Positions 43,788 to 51,781 of a stretch of 64,000 bases of DNA are shown here, piece by piece. This DNA comes from Dryocola sp051297175 (GTDB lineage: Bacteria; Pseudomonadota; Gammaproteobacteria; Enterobacterales; Enterobacteriaceae): the NCBI RefSeq assembly GCF_051297175.1, contig NZ_JBINNY010000001.1, positions 2,666,001 to 2,730,000 of the forward strand, written 5' to 3'. The translations under genes were made by a program, and so were the position numbers. The notes beneath the pieces were generated by a model that saw only the letters and a list, made by a program, of their open reading frames with translations, made no database searches and had not been told where the DNA came from. Every line of letters starts with the position of its first letter. Within the stretch, counting starts at the first letter, position 1.

Positions 43788-43853
43788 ATGAAAATGATCA
43801 AACGCAAACCGTCAACCAAACGCGTAGACTTCTCTGTAATGTACAACGCGTAA
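43788..43853 (+). CDS. 21-residue precursor or leader peptide
   Basis: A complete 21-codon frame, ATG to TAA, with AAGGA six to ten bases upstream, 17 bp before the TPR gene. The N-terminal half is strongly basic (MKMIKRKPSTKR: Lys2, 5, 7, 11 and Arg6, 12); the rest, VDFSVMYNA, carries one acid, three aromatic or bulky residues and no cysteine. I recognise no family. The context (TPR protein, exporter, peptidase on the same strand) suits a ribosomal peptide product or a peptide signal; an alternative is a translation-sensing leader peptide that controls the genes behind it. Confidence 0.6.
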   Translation: MKMIKRKPSTKRVDFSVMYNA

Positions 43854-43870
43854 CCCACTATCCTCTGTCC

Positions 43871-44668
43871 ATGCTTTACCTCAGGCATCATAAGCAAAAC
43901 AAAATTAATCTTGAAAAGGGGAAGCAACTGCTGGAAGAAGCTTTTCAATATATTCTCGATGGTGGGCTCAATAGTCTGGATGAAGAAGAGCGTAACTTCT
44001 ATACGGTGTTTAACCGTAACGGATACGGTCTGGTGATGTTCCGGGAGGGAAAAACTCGAGAAGCAATCGAATTATTAGAGTGGGGCCTTGAAACACTCTC
44101 ATCCCATGCGGGTAAGCATTTCATGCATAAATCCGTCATTCTCTATAATATCTGCCAGTGCTATAAAAAATTGGGCGATTATGACAACGCGATTAGTGCA
44201 TATCGTAAACTTCTGGACATTGATTATGCCTTCCCTGAATACCATCTTGAGCTAGGGCTTTGTCTTCTTGATAAAGGAGACCTGGCTGGCTACAGGGCCT
44301 GTCTTAATGAGGCACTCTCGGTCAGCCCTTATCACGCCGATACTCATTACTACCTGAGCCTGCTGAAAATGGACGAGGACGATCTACCGACTGCTGAACG
44401 ACATGCGAAACTGGCATGGGAATTGACGGGAGATGATACGACGGCCTACAACTACGCGTATATACAGTCCCTCTCCGGCCAGTATCAGGATCTTGATCGG
44501 CTACTTCCCTCCAGCCATCTGCCGACAGTAGCCGGATGGTGGGTACTGAAGGCAGAAGAAACCTTGCGTCAGTCACCGGAGCACGCTTTAGCGCTGCTAA
44601 GACAGGCACGCGCTCTCTTTCCTGACCATCAGGAAATCGCCGACAATATTGCAGTACTGGAAGGCTAA
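43871..44668 (+). CDS. Tetratricopeptide-repeat protein of the peptide cassette
   Basis: 265 residues, almost wholly helical, with TPR units recognisable at about 45-75 (GYGLVMFREGKTREAIELLEWGLE), 85-118 (YNICQCYKKLGDYDNAISAYRKLLDID), 120-152 (LGLCLLDKGDLAGYRACLNEALSVSP) and beyond. No signal peptide, DNA-binding or catalytic domain is visible, so it probably binds a peptide or protein in the cytoplasm. The ATG has a poor ribosome site but follows the peptide stop by 17 bp, suggesting translational coupling. The MFS gene starts 6 bp after its stop. Base composition is AT-richer than the flanks (25 G+C of 60 at 44101-44160 by hand count). Confidence 0.8.
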   Translation: MLYLRHHKQNKINLEKGKQLLEEAFQYILDGGLNSLDEEERNFYTVFNRNGYGLVMFREGKTREAIELLEWGLETLSSHAGKHFMHKSVILYNICQCYKKLGDYDNAISAYRKLLDIDYAFPEYHLELGLCLLDKGDLAGYRACLNEALSVSPYHADTHYYLSLLKMDEDDLPTAERHAKLAWELTGDDTTAYNYAYIQSLSGQYQDLDRLLPSSHLPTVAGWWVLKAEETLRQSPEHALALLRQARALFPDHQEIADNIAVLEG

Positions 44669-44674
44669 AGCCGG

Positions 44675-45859
44675 ATGCGAAACTCTGTATATATTCTTAA
44701 TATCCTTTTCCTGCTGCCTATGTGGATGTCGAAGACCATTCAACCGATCTACTGGGAAATGCAGGGGAAACTCTCGCTGTTTTCGGCATCTTATGTCGCG
44801 ATGGCTCTGGCCGGCGCGCTTTCGGTTGCTTATATCGGCATCATCAGGCGTATGGGATTAACAACCGCCTTGACGATAGGTTTTCTTCTTTATGCTCTCG
44901 GTTTGGTTCTGAGGGCATATCCCATAAATACAGGGGTCGCGATCCTCACTGGGCTGATCGCTGGCATTGGCGCCAGCGTGACCGGTCTTTCTCTGAAAGC
45001 ACTGATACTGGAAACCCCGCCCGCAGAGCGCGATACGGTTGTGCTCCACACCGATAACATCAACACGGTTTCCCAGAGCCTGGGCACTTTGATTTCCGGT
45101 CTACTTGTGACAGCCGTGGCGCTTTTCAGCAACGAGGGATACCGTTATGCGCTGGTGATAACGGGTCTACTCACCACTCTAGCCTTACTGTTTATTCCCC
45201 GTAACCTGGCATTTTCCGCTAATGTAGTGAAGAACCAGGGAACGAACGACAAACCTTCGTCATGGCAGCTATTTCAGCTCAACCGTTCATTCTACAGCCT
45301 GCTGTTCGCCTCCTTTTTTCTCAATGGAACCTGCTGGGCCGTTATCATTCCACTGGTTCCAATCTACCTGAAAACGCTACATCTTCCCGTTAGCACCGTG
45401 GGGATGGTCATTGCGGCTGGGATCGTGATGGGTCTGGTGATAAAAAACCTGTATATCTGGCTGTTTGGCCGTAGCGGCAAAGGCACTTCCCTGTTGGTTG
45501 TGACGTTTCTTACTATCGTTCCTTTGTATCTGTCGTTTGTGTTTCTTGGATATTCGTCGACATTACTCTATAGCCTGAGCATTGTTGGCTTCTACGCCTT
45601 CAGGACGCTGCACAGCCTCCTGCTCAGCATGATTGAGATCGGTATGGCCAGCCAGCAGAACGCAATGATGGTTTTGAGCCTTCGGCAGACGGCCTTCCTG
45701 AGTGGTGACATATTTGGCGGTATAGCGATGCCGGTGTTGCATAACAGCGGACTGCTGGTCCAGCATCCTTCATTGATCGTTATTGTCATCGCGCTGGCCT
45801 CTGTGTTGATCATCAGCTGCACACGACTCAGTGAGGATCGGCAATGGAAATCGGCCTAA
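44675..45859 (+). CDS. MFS transporter of the peptide cassette
   Basis: 394 residues with about 12 hydrophobic helices in two halves (central loop near 185-205, NLAFSANVVKNQGTNDKPSS), a typical single-component major facilitator exporter. ILFLLPMWMSKTIQP and the VTGLSLKALILETPPAERD loop are distinctive, but I cannot place it in a named subfamily. Operon position suggests that it exports the peptide product or a processed form. It overlaps the peptidase gene by 16 bp. Confidence 0.85.
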   Translation: MRNSVYILNILFLLPMWMSKTIQPIYWEMQGKLSLFSASYVAMALAGALSVAYIGIIRRMGLTTALTIGFLLYALGLVLRAYPINTGVAILTGLIAGIGASVTGLSLKALILETPPAERDTVVLHTDNINTVSQSLGTLISGLLVTAVALFSNEGYRYALVITGLLTTLALLFIPRNLAFSANVVKNQGTNDKPSSWQLFQLNRSFYSLLFASFFLNGTCWAVIIPLVPIYLKTLHLPVSTVGMVIAAGIVMGLVIKNLYIWLFGRSGKGTSLLVVTFLTIVPLYLSFVFLGYSSTLLYSLSIVGFYAFRTLHSLLLSMIEIGMASQQNAMMVLSLRQTAFLSGDIFGGIAMPVLHNSGLLVQHPSLIVIVIALASVLIISCTRLSEDRQWKSA

Positions 45860-47469
45860 ATATGCTGCACCGGCTAACGCCCGTCGGTATTAACGGCAAA
45901 GATATTATACTGTCTGACCCTGAGGGCGATCTCTTCCTGTGCAATCTGCTCCAACCCAATCTCCGACGTGCGCCCTTCGATTTGTATCTTCACTGCCAGC
46001 TCTTCACGCTTACGCAGCAGGATACGGGTGAAAAACCGATAACGCGTTTACGGTTAGCGGACAAGTGGCTGGTGCCTGAGGAGATATCGGCGGCAGTAGA
46101 AAACTTCTCCGTAAGTTTCCGCGACGGAAATGTTTCATTAAGCCTTTTCCTGGCGGAGGATCATGTACCCGTATCGTATCTGATTTCCGGGAATGGCCCG
46201 CCATTAGAGGCAGCACTTAGGCCCGGCCGTGTATATTTTGGCGATGAAGCCGTTCTGGAGATAGACAACTTGCTGCTGCGGTGGGGAAGAGACAAAAACG
46301 AACAAATTTGCCACTTTTCATCTTTGCTGAGCCTATCCCAGCACGGTGTTCTGCTGTCTGTCGAGACGCCAGGTGGCATGTCAATCTGCTGGTATTCACC
46401 GACTATCACCGAACTTCAAACCCTTACGCCTGAAAATGACATTATGCTGCAGGCCGTTTTTGATGACAGCAGCGACGACATCGTTTTTACGCGGGCCGTA
46501 GCGGGACAGCAAAGCCTGTGCCGCTACGATAGGGTCACAGGGGAACTGCAGCTTGAGCACGAATCACTGTACGGTACAGTAACGCCATTACTGGCGGCCG
46601 GAACGTTGTTTCTCTACATAACCGGTACCCAGGAAGGGATTTACGTGCAGAACAATACGACTGGAGATTGTTATCCCCTTGTCCCGGGGCAGCCGTCGGT
46701 GAGTCGTCGTTACCACGAGCATCACGGCATCAAGGTCACCTCGCTAATTGGCTGTAACAATCCGAAGCTTGATGTTTTGATGTTTCATGGCGGGCCGGAG
46801 TCCTGCGAGTGGGACACCCCACGATTACCAAACCTGATCCGCGAGCTGACTACCGCCCAGGTCAACTTTCACATCGTTAACTACGCGGGTTCTTCAGGGT
46901 TTGGCCAGGCATATCGGTCCATGGTGGATAAGCAGGTGCTCGCCGGAGCCATTACGCCGGTCCGGCAGTGGCTTCAGCATTACCTACCGGGCGCACGACT
47001 GGTGTTAACTGGGGGTAGTTTTGGTGGAACGCTGGCCCTGGAATTGCTAGCGGCAGAGCCGGTTCCGGGGGTGGAGATCTGCGGCATTATCGTCGTCAAT
47101 CCGCTGCTTGATTTGCACACGCATTTGGCGCGGGTAAGAAGATATAACGGGGACATGGCATTTTTTGAGCGCAAATTTTCTGCTGAGGATATCACTTACA
47201 TCACTCCCCAACGTTATGCCGATACGCTAAGAGCTGCCGAGGTGCCCGCGTTATTTATTCTGGGTCGGCACGACGAAGTATTGGATGTCAGACCGGCGCT
47301 ATCGCTTGTCAAAAACTTGAGGGATCGACGCTATATTAAGTTTTTTGTCGACGACGGCACCCACGCTCCGCTGAGCCATACGGTACATAGAGAACAACAG
47401 CAAAAGGCGTTTATCCACAGTTTGCTCGGGGATTATGGGCCCAAAGCGGGCATCGAAAGTAGCAAATAA
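45844..47469 (+). CDS. Prolyl-oligopeptidase-type serine hydrolase (S9 family)
   Basis: 541 residues: an N-terminal beta-propeller-like region (about 1-290) and a C-terminal alpha/beta hydrolase. The catalytic triad can be placed: nucleophile Ser392 in TGGSFGGTLA, acid Asp477 or 481 in GRHDEVLDV, and His507 in DDGTHAPL; the oxyanion-hole region is MFHGGPES. S9 enzymes cleave short peptides, often after proline, or remove acylated amino-terminal residues. No signal peptide, so cytoplasmic. In this cassette it could mature the 21-residue peptide or destroy an internal toxic form (self-immunity). The start at 45844 overlaps the MFS gene. Confidence 0.85.
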   Translation: MEIGLNMLHRLTPVGINGKDIILSDPEGDLFLCNLLQPNLRRAPFDLYLHCQLFTLTQQDTGEKPITRLRLADKWLVPEEISAAVENFSVSFRDGNVSLSLFLAEDHVPVSYLISGNGPPLEAALRPGRVYFGDEAVLEIDNLLLRWGRDKNEQICHFSSLLSLSQHGVLLSVETPGGMSICWYSPTITELQTLTPENDIMLQAVFDDSSDDIVFTRAVAGQQSLCRYDRVTGELQLEHESLYGTVTPLLAAGTLFLYITGTQEGIYVQNNTTGDCYPLVPGQPSVSRRYHEHHGIKVTSLIGCNNPKLDVLMFHGGPESCEWDTPRLPNLIRELTTAQVNFHIVNYAGSSGFGQAYRSMVDKQVLAGAITPVRQWLQHYLPGARLVLTGGSFGGTLALELLAAEPVPGVEICGIIVVNPLLDLHTHLARVRRYNGDMAFFERKFSAEDITYITPQRYADTLRAAEVPALFILGRHDEVLDVRPALSLVKNLRDRRYIKFFVDDGTHAPLSHTVHREQQQKAFIHSLLGDYGPKAGIESSK

Positions 47470-47556
47470 GCGTCCACATGGAACAGGGAATGACCCTGCA
47501 TTTTTGTTAAAAAGGAGTAAACTGGCTGTAATTATTGCGCAACACGACATACCACG

Positions 47557-49860
47557 ATGAAATTTAAACCCGCCATTAAGCCCTACAACGCCGCAGCCGG
47601 CGGCTGGGGATCTCTGGAAGCCACTACCCGCTTCGTCCTCGACAGCAGGCACGCCCTGAAAAATTTGCGCAACCTGCTGCGCATGAACAAAGCCCGCGGC
47701 TTCGACTGCCCCGGCTGCGCATGGGGCGACGACAATAAAAGCACCTTTAGCTTTTGCGAAAACGGCGCGAAGGCCGTGACCTGGGAGGCGACGCGTCGCT
47801 TTATCGACAGCCGGTTCTTTGCCCAGCACAGCGTCAGCAAACTCTATGAGCAGAGCGACTATTTCCTGGAATATCAGGGGCGGCTAACCGAACCGCTGCG
47901 CTACAACGCCCAGACTGACCGCTACGAGCCGATAGCATGGGACGACGCTCTGGCGCTCATTGCGCAACACGTTCATGCGATGGCTAACCCGAACGAAATC
48001 GAGCTTTATACCTCCGGGCGCGCCAGCAACGAGGCGTCTTATCTGTATCAGCTGTTTGGGCGGATGCTTGGCACCAACAACTTCCCGGACTGCTCAAACA
48101 TGTGCCACGAGGCCAGCGGCAGCGGCCTGAAGCGCAGCATCGGCGTGGGCAAAGGCACCATCTGCCTCGACGATTTTGACAAGGCAAACGCGATCTTCGT
48201 CTTCGGGCAAAACCCCGGCACTAACCACCCGCGCATGCTCCACAGCCTGCGCCACGCCGCCGAGAACGGCGCGCGGATCGTCACTTTCAATACGCTGCGC
48301 GAACGTGGCCTGGAAAGATTTGCCGATCCGCAAAAGCCGCTGGAGGTTATAACTCCGCTATCGGGCAACATCAGCACCGACTATTACCAGCCGAACCTGG
48401 GCGGCGATATGGCCGCCGTGCGCGGCATGGCGAAGGCGCTGCTGGAAACGCAGCGGGGCAAGCTTTCTCGCGGCGAGCCGGGCATTTTCGACCAACAGTT
48501 CCTTGACGAGCACACCTACGGCTTAGAGAGCTGGTTCGCGGAAATCGACAACACGACGTGGGAGCACATCACCCGCCAGTCCGGCCTTAGCGAACAGCAG
48601 CTTCGCGACGCCGCCGCCGTCTGGCAGCAGGCCGAGCGCGTGATTTGCACCTGGGCGATGGGCATCACGCAGCACAAGCACTCCCTTAATACGGTACGTG
48701 AGATAGTGAATCTACAGCTTCTCGGCGGCCATCTGGGCAAGCCTGGCGCGGGGCTTTGCCCGGTTCGCGGGCACAGCAACGTGCAGGGCAACCGCACGAT
48801 GGGCATCGATGAAAAACCGCCTGCCGCCCTGCTCGACAGCCTGAGCGCCCACTTCAGGTTTGAAGCGCCGCGTGCCCACGGGCATAACACCGTCGAAGCG
48901 CTGGCGGCCATGCTGCGCGACGAGGTAAAAGTCCTGATTGCGCTGGGCGGGAACCTGGCCGCCGCCGCGCCGGACAGCCCGCGCACCGAAGAGGCGCTGC
49001 GCCGCTGCGGCCTGACGGTGCATATCAGCACCAAGCTCAACCGCAGCCACCTCGTGCCGGGTAAAGACGGCCTGATTTTACCGACGCTTGGTCGCACAGA
49101 GGCGGACATGCAGGCGACGGGCCGCCAGTTCGTGACCGTTGAGGACTCGTTCAGTATGGTTCACGCCTCCGAAGGCATCGGCAATCCGATTGCCAACACA
49201 CAGCGTTCCGAAACCGCCATCGTGGCGGGCATTGCCGATGCGGTGCTGGGCAAAGAGAAGCTGAACTGGCTGGCGCTCGCCGATGACTACAGCCTGATTC
49301 GTGACCACATTGCTGCAACCGTTGCGGGCTTTGAGGACTTTAACCGACAGTGCGAACAGCCCGGCGGTTTTTACCTCGGCAACGCGGCGGCGCGGCTTTG
49401 CTTCAACACGCCGAGCGGGAAAGCAGAATTTAGCGCAGCACCGCTTCCCGCCTCGCTTTTCGGCGAGCTAAGCGCGCCTTTCACCCTGCAAACGCTGCGT
49501 TCGCACGACCAGTACAACACCACCATTTACGGGCTGGACGATCGCTATCGCGGCGTGTACGGCCAGCGCGAGGTGCTGTTTATCAACCCTGACGATCTCG
49601 CCGAACAGGGCCTGCACGATGGCGATCTGCTGGACATCGAAACCGTCTGGCACGACGGCATTACGCGCCGGGTCAGCGGGTTTAAAGCCGTGCCGTACAA
49701 TATTCCGCGCGGCAACCTCGCCGCCTATTACCCGGAAACGAACCCGCTGGTTCCTCTTTCGAGCGTGGGCGACGGCACCGGCACGCCAACGTCCAAATCC
49801 GTGCCGGTGAAGATTAGCCTGACGGCGGCTGCGCCAACGCTTCGTATCCCCCTCGTCTGA
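47557..49860 (+). CDS. ydeP: YdeP-like molybdopterin oxidoreductase (FdhF/YdeP family)
   Basis: 767 residues (E. coli YdeP 759) of the molybdopterin oxidoreductase superfamily. The N terminus holds FDCPGCAWGD; RASNEASYLYQLFGR, FGQNPGTNHPRML and the C-terminal molydopterin-dinucleotide domain (LQTLRSHDQYNTTIYGLDDRYRG) are all present. In E. coli ydeP is tied to acid resistance; the substrate is unknown. It stands alone, GC-rich again, immediately after the AT-rich cassette, so it marks the right edge of that insertion. Confidence 0.9.
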   Translation: MKFKPAIKPYNAAAGGWGSLEATTRFVLDSRHALKNLRNLLRMNKARGFDCPGCAWGDDNKSTFSFCENGAKAVTWEATRRFIDSRFFAQHSVSKLYEQSDYFLEYQGRLTEPLRYNAQTDRYEPIAWDDALALIAQHVHAMANPNEIELYTSGRASNEASYLYQLFGRMLGTNNFPDCSNMCHEASGSGLKRSIGVGKGTICLDDFDKANAIFVFGQNPGTNHPRMLHSLRHAAENGARIVTFNTLRERGLERFADPQKPLEVITPLSGNISTDYYQPNLGGDMAAVRGMAKALLETQRGKLSRGEPGIFDQQFLDEHTYGLESWFAEIDNTTWEHITRQSGLSEQQLRDAAAVWQQAERVICTWAMGITQHKHSLNTVREIVNLQLLGGHLGKPGAGLCPVRGHSNVQGNRTMGIDEKPPAALLDSLSAHFRFEAPRAHGHNTVEALAAMLRDEVKVLIALGGNLAAAAPDSPRTEEALRRCGLTVHISTKLNRSHLVPGKDGLILPTLGRTEADMQATGRQFVTVEDSFSMVHASEGIGNPIANTQRSETAIVAGIADAVLGKEKLNWLALADDYSLIRDHIAATVAGFEDFNRQCEQPGGFYLGNAAARLCFNTPSGKAEFSAAPLPASLFGELSAPFTLQTLRSHDQYNTTIYGLDDRYRGVYGQREVLFINPDDLAEQGLHDGDLLDIETVWHDGITRRVSGFKAVPYNIPRGNLAAYYPETNPLVPLSSVGDGTGTPTSKSVPVKISLTAAAPTLRIPLV

Positions 49861-49863
49861 ATG

Positions 49864-49896
49864 AAAAAGCCCGGTCCACAATCGACCGGGCTTTGC
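49864..49896. terminator. Bidirectional intrinsic terminator
   Basis: AAAGCCCGGTC and GACCGGGCTTT form an 11-bp stem between the convergent ydeP and immunity genes. The minus-strand reading has a TTTTTC tract after the stem, the plus strand a short TTT. Confidence 0.85.
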
Positions 49897-49912
49897 ACGT
49901 CAGAAGGTATGA

Positions 49913-50350
49913 TTACTTACCCTTGCGGCTAATCTCCGCTTTCCATTCTTCGTAGGTGGCTTCGAGGACCCAAAGGCAAAGAGCGCCTTTATCTGTACTG
50001 AGCAATGCCATGCGGGTCCGATGATAGAAAGCGTCGGTAGTCGCGGGCGATTGTTCAACAGGAACACCGCAAACCATATCTGTCCCTATTATATTTTGCG
50101 GCCAGGGTTTGCTATCCATAATGCTGAGCGTATCTAACGCAGCCACGGTGTTGGTTGAGAGCGCCTGAGCGAGCGCGTACTCAAGCTCGATGGATTGTTT
50201 TACGTTAACTTTGGCCGCCAATTCAGGCACCTTATCCAACCAAACTTTCTCACCCGCAGAAATACCTGCAAGGGTTGCTTGCCAGTCGGCAATGGCCCCA
50301 TCAGCCCAACTCATTGAAGAAAAGAGCGCTATTAGCAAGAGGCGCTTCAT
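49913..50350 (-). CDS. Probable immunity protein to the T6SS L,D-transpeptidase effector
   Basis: 145 residues with an N-terminal Sec signal peptide (KRLLLIALFSSMSWADG), so periplasmic, where a peptidoglycan-targeting toxin would act. Its start overlaps the effector stop by ATGA. Two cysteines (in DMVCGVPVEQ and GALCLWVLE) could form a disulphide. The immunity role is inferred from position, size and location; no family is recognised with certainty. Confidence 0.75.
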   Translation of the reverse strand: MKRLLLIALFSSMSWADGAIADWQATLAGISAGEKVWLDKVPELAAKVNVKQSIELEYALAQALSTNTVAALDTLSIMDSKPWPQNIIGTDMVCGVPVEQSPATTDAFYHRTRMALLSTDKGALCLWVLEATYEEWKAEISRKGK

Positions 50351-50703
50351 CGGACAACCTCAAGCGTCTTAGCTTCGTTAAGTACACGACGACGCGTACT
50401 CAGCGACATAATGATACAGCCTTCTGAAGCGAAACCCGCCGGTCCTTTGACCCGCTCACCGTGAATGCGGAAGGCTGAACGACCAAAAGACTCACCGGAT
50501 ATTTGCTCAAGAACAATGGTGTAAATGCCTTTAGAGCGTGAATGGCCTGTGATTCGATAGGTTCCTCGAGGAAGCGGCCCCATACCCTTAACGTGTTGGC
50601 GGTCAGGGTTGTTTTTATTGGTCAGGCTGCCGGAGTAACCTGTTTCAACTAATTCACTGCCGCTGTAGAGCCTGCCCGTGCTTTGCTCATATCTCCATAT
50701 CAT
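50347..50703 (-). CDS. Tlde1-like T6SS effector (DUF2778 L,D-transpeptidase fold)
   Basis: 118 residues. The N-terminal WRYEQSTGRLY and MGPLPRGTYRITG segments and the catalytic FRIHGERVKG...ASEGCI motif (His81, Cys96) match the DUF2778/Tlde1 family. Salmonella Tlde1 is injected by the type VI system and alters peptidoglycan stem peptides in the periplasm of rivals. It has no signal peptide, as expected for a secreted effector. It is located 11 bp after hcp and overlaps the immunity gene. Confidence 0.85.
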   Translation of the reverse strand: MIWRYEQSTGRLYSGSELVETGYSGSLTNKNNPDRQHVKGMGPLPRGTYRITGHSRSKGIYTIVLEQISGESFGRSAFRIHGERVKGPAGFASEGCIIMSLSTRRRVLNEAKTLEVVR

Positions 50704-50714
50704 TTTACATCTCC

Positions 50715-51206
50715 TTATGCGGTCGCACGTTCGTGCCAGCTGTCAGAGTGAATGATGTTCCCATCTCCATAACGCCAGGTGATTTTTTCGTACATCAGCT
50801 CTACTAACTCAAGATGGTTCCGCTTTTCTCCATACTGAGATTTGACGTCATACATCATTGGCCCAACGCCGATCACCGTCACACCTTCCATCATTACGCT
50901 GAAATATTCGGCCTCCTGACCGGCGTCATTGATTTGATAAAACTTCACTTCGGCAGAATGAAGCTTCTGTCCGGTGGTCACGGCTTTGTAGAGATAAGGG
51001 CTGGATGCATCAATTTCTTTATCAAAGTTAAACGGGGCATGTTCACGGGTGGCCGTAGCTTTTCCCGTTGCGTTGTCGGTTGCGATGCTGACGCCGTGGG
51101 CCAGGCCGAGGATTTCGATACTGCCTTCACGGCCCGCGACGTCGACAGAGCCGCGAATGTCCGCGCCGCCGTCGTCCTTTAGCCATATATAAGCGGGTAT
51201 AGCCAT
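50715..51206 (-). CDS. hcp: Hcp-family T6SS tube protein (orphan)
   Basis: 163 residues of Hcp type: MAIPAYIWLKDDGGADIRGSVDVAGREGSIEILGLAHG, HAPFNFDKEIDASSPYL and MEGVTVIGVGPMMYDVK. Hcp rings form the secreted inner tube and carry small effectors in the lumen, here most likely the Tlde1-like protein. The start at 51206 is the usual Hcp N terminus; 12 further in-frame codons upstream are rejected. No other T6SS gene lies in the window, so a core apparatus elsewhere would be needed. Confidence 0.9.
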   Translation of the reverse strand: MAIPAYIWLKDDGGADIRGSVDVAGREGSIEILGLAHGVSIATDNATGKATATREHAPFNFDKEIDASSPYLYKAVTTGQKLHSAEVKFYQINDAGQEAEYFSVMMEGVTVIGVGPMMYDVKSQYGEKRNHLELVELMYEKITWRYGDGNIIHSDSWHERATA

Positions 51207-51564
51207 AAATTTGAACTCCATGTCATTAGGGCGGCCAGCCAAAACCCGCTAGCCGGGCTGCTGTTTTTGCAGCCAATCCAAACTATTCCTAAGTAAAATT
51301 ATCGTCAATTTCTTAACGGTCGGTTTTTTTCAAGAATGATTAAGCATTGATTTAAATAAAGAATACCTTCCATACCCCATCAATTCCGCACGAAATGTGC
51401 ATTCAAAAATAATCCTTATTTATGTTTTGATGTGCGCACAGCGACATTTTTGATGAGTTACCAGCCTCGAAACCGCTAACGCAGTGAGAGCACGTTAACC
51501 GCCAGCCGCCCCCTCCTTCCTGGCAACGCATGTGCAATAAATGCGAGATTTTCCATTAACAACT
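51207..51564. other. AT-rich intergenic region upstream of hcp
   Basis: Gene-free and AT-rich. It presumably holds the leftward hcp promoter; I see no clear operator, RNA gene or repeat. Confidence 0.5.
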
Positions 51565-51592
51565 TTGCAATATCATATATGCAGATTATGAT
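51565..51592 (+). promoter_or_regulatory. Candidate sigma-70 promoter of the PQQ dehydrogenase
   Basis: TTGCAA (51565-51570), 16-bp spacer, TATGAT (51587-51592), about 190 bp before the start codon. Confidence 0.45.
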
Positions 51593-51781
51593 AGCCGAAG
51601 CATTCACCATTTGGTTCGTTACTGTTTTCGCTTTCGGCTGAAAGAAGCCAAACGGCGGACCAGATGCGTTCGTGTTTACCCCAACCGGTACAATTTAAGG
51701 CGATCGCTCACCAAAGAGTGACGCCGTTGCATGTGTTGTTCATGGAACATCGTCAGGAACGTGTTCCGACAGGAGAACGTT

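Noticed and set aside
43788..43853. Similarity of the 21-residue peptide to the PQQ precursor PqqA (KP near the N terminus, aromatic end), with a PQQ enzyme 8 kb away
   Set aside because: The essential Glu-x3-Tyr pair is absent (an Asp five residues before the Tyr instead) and no pqqB-E genes are present.
43788..47469. Microcin C-type (peptide-nucleotide) gene cluster
   Set aside because: No MccB-like ThiF adenylating enzyme is present, and the peptide does not end in Asn.
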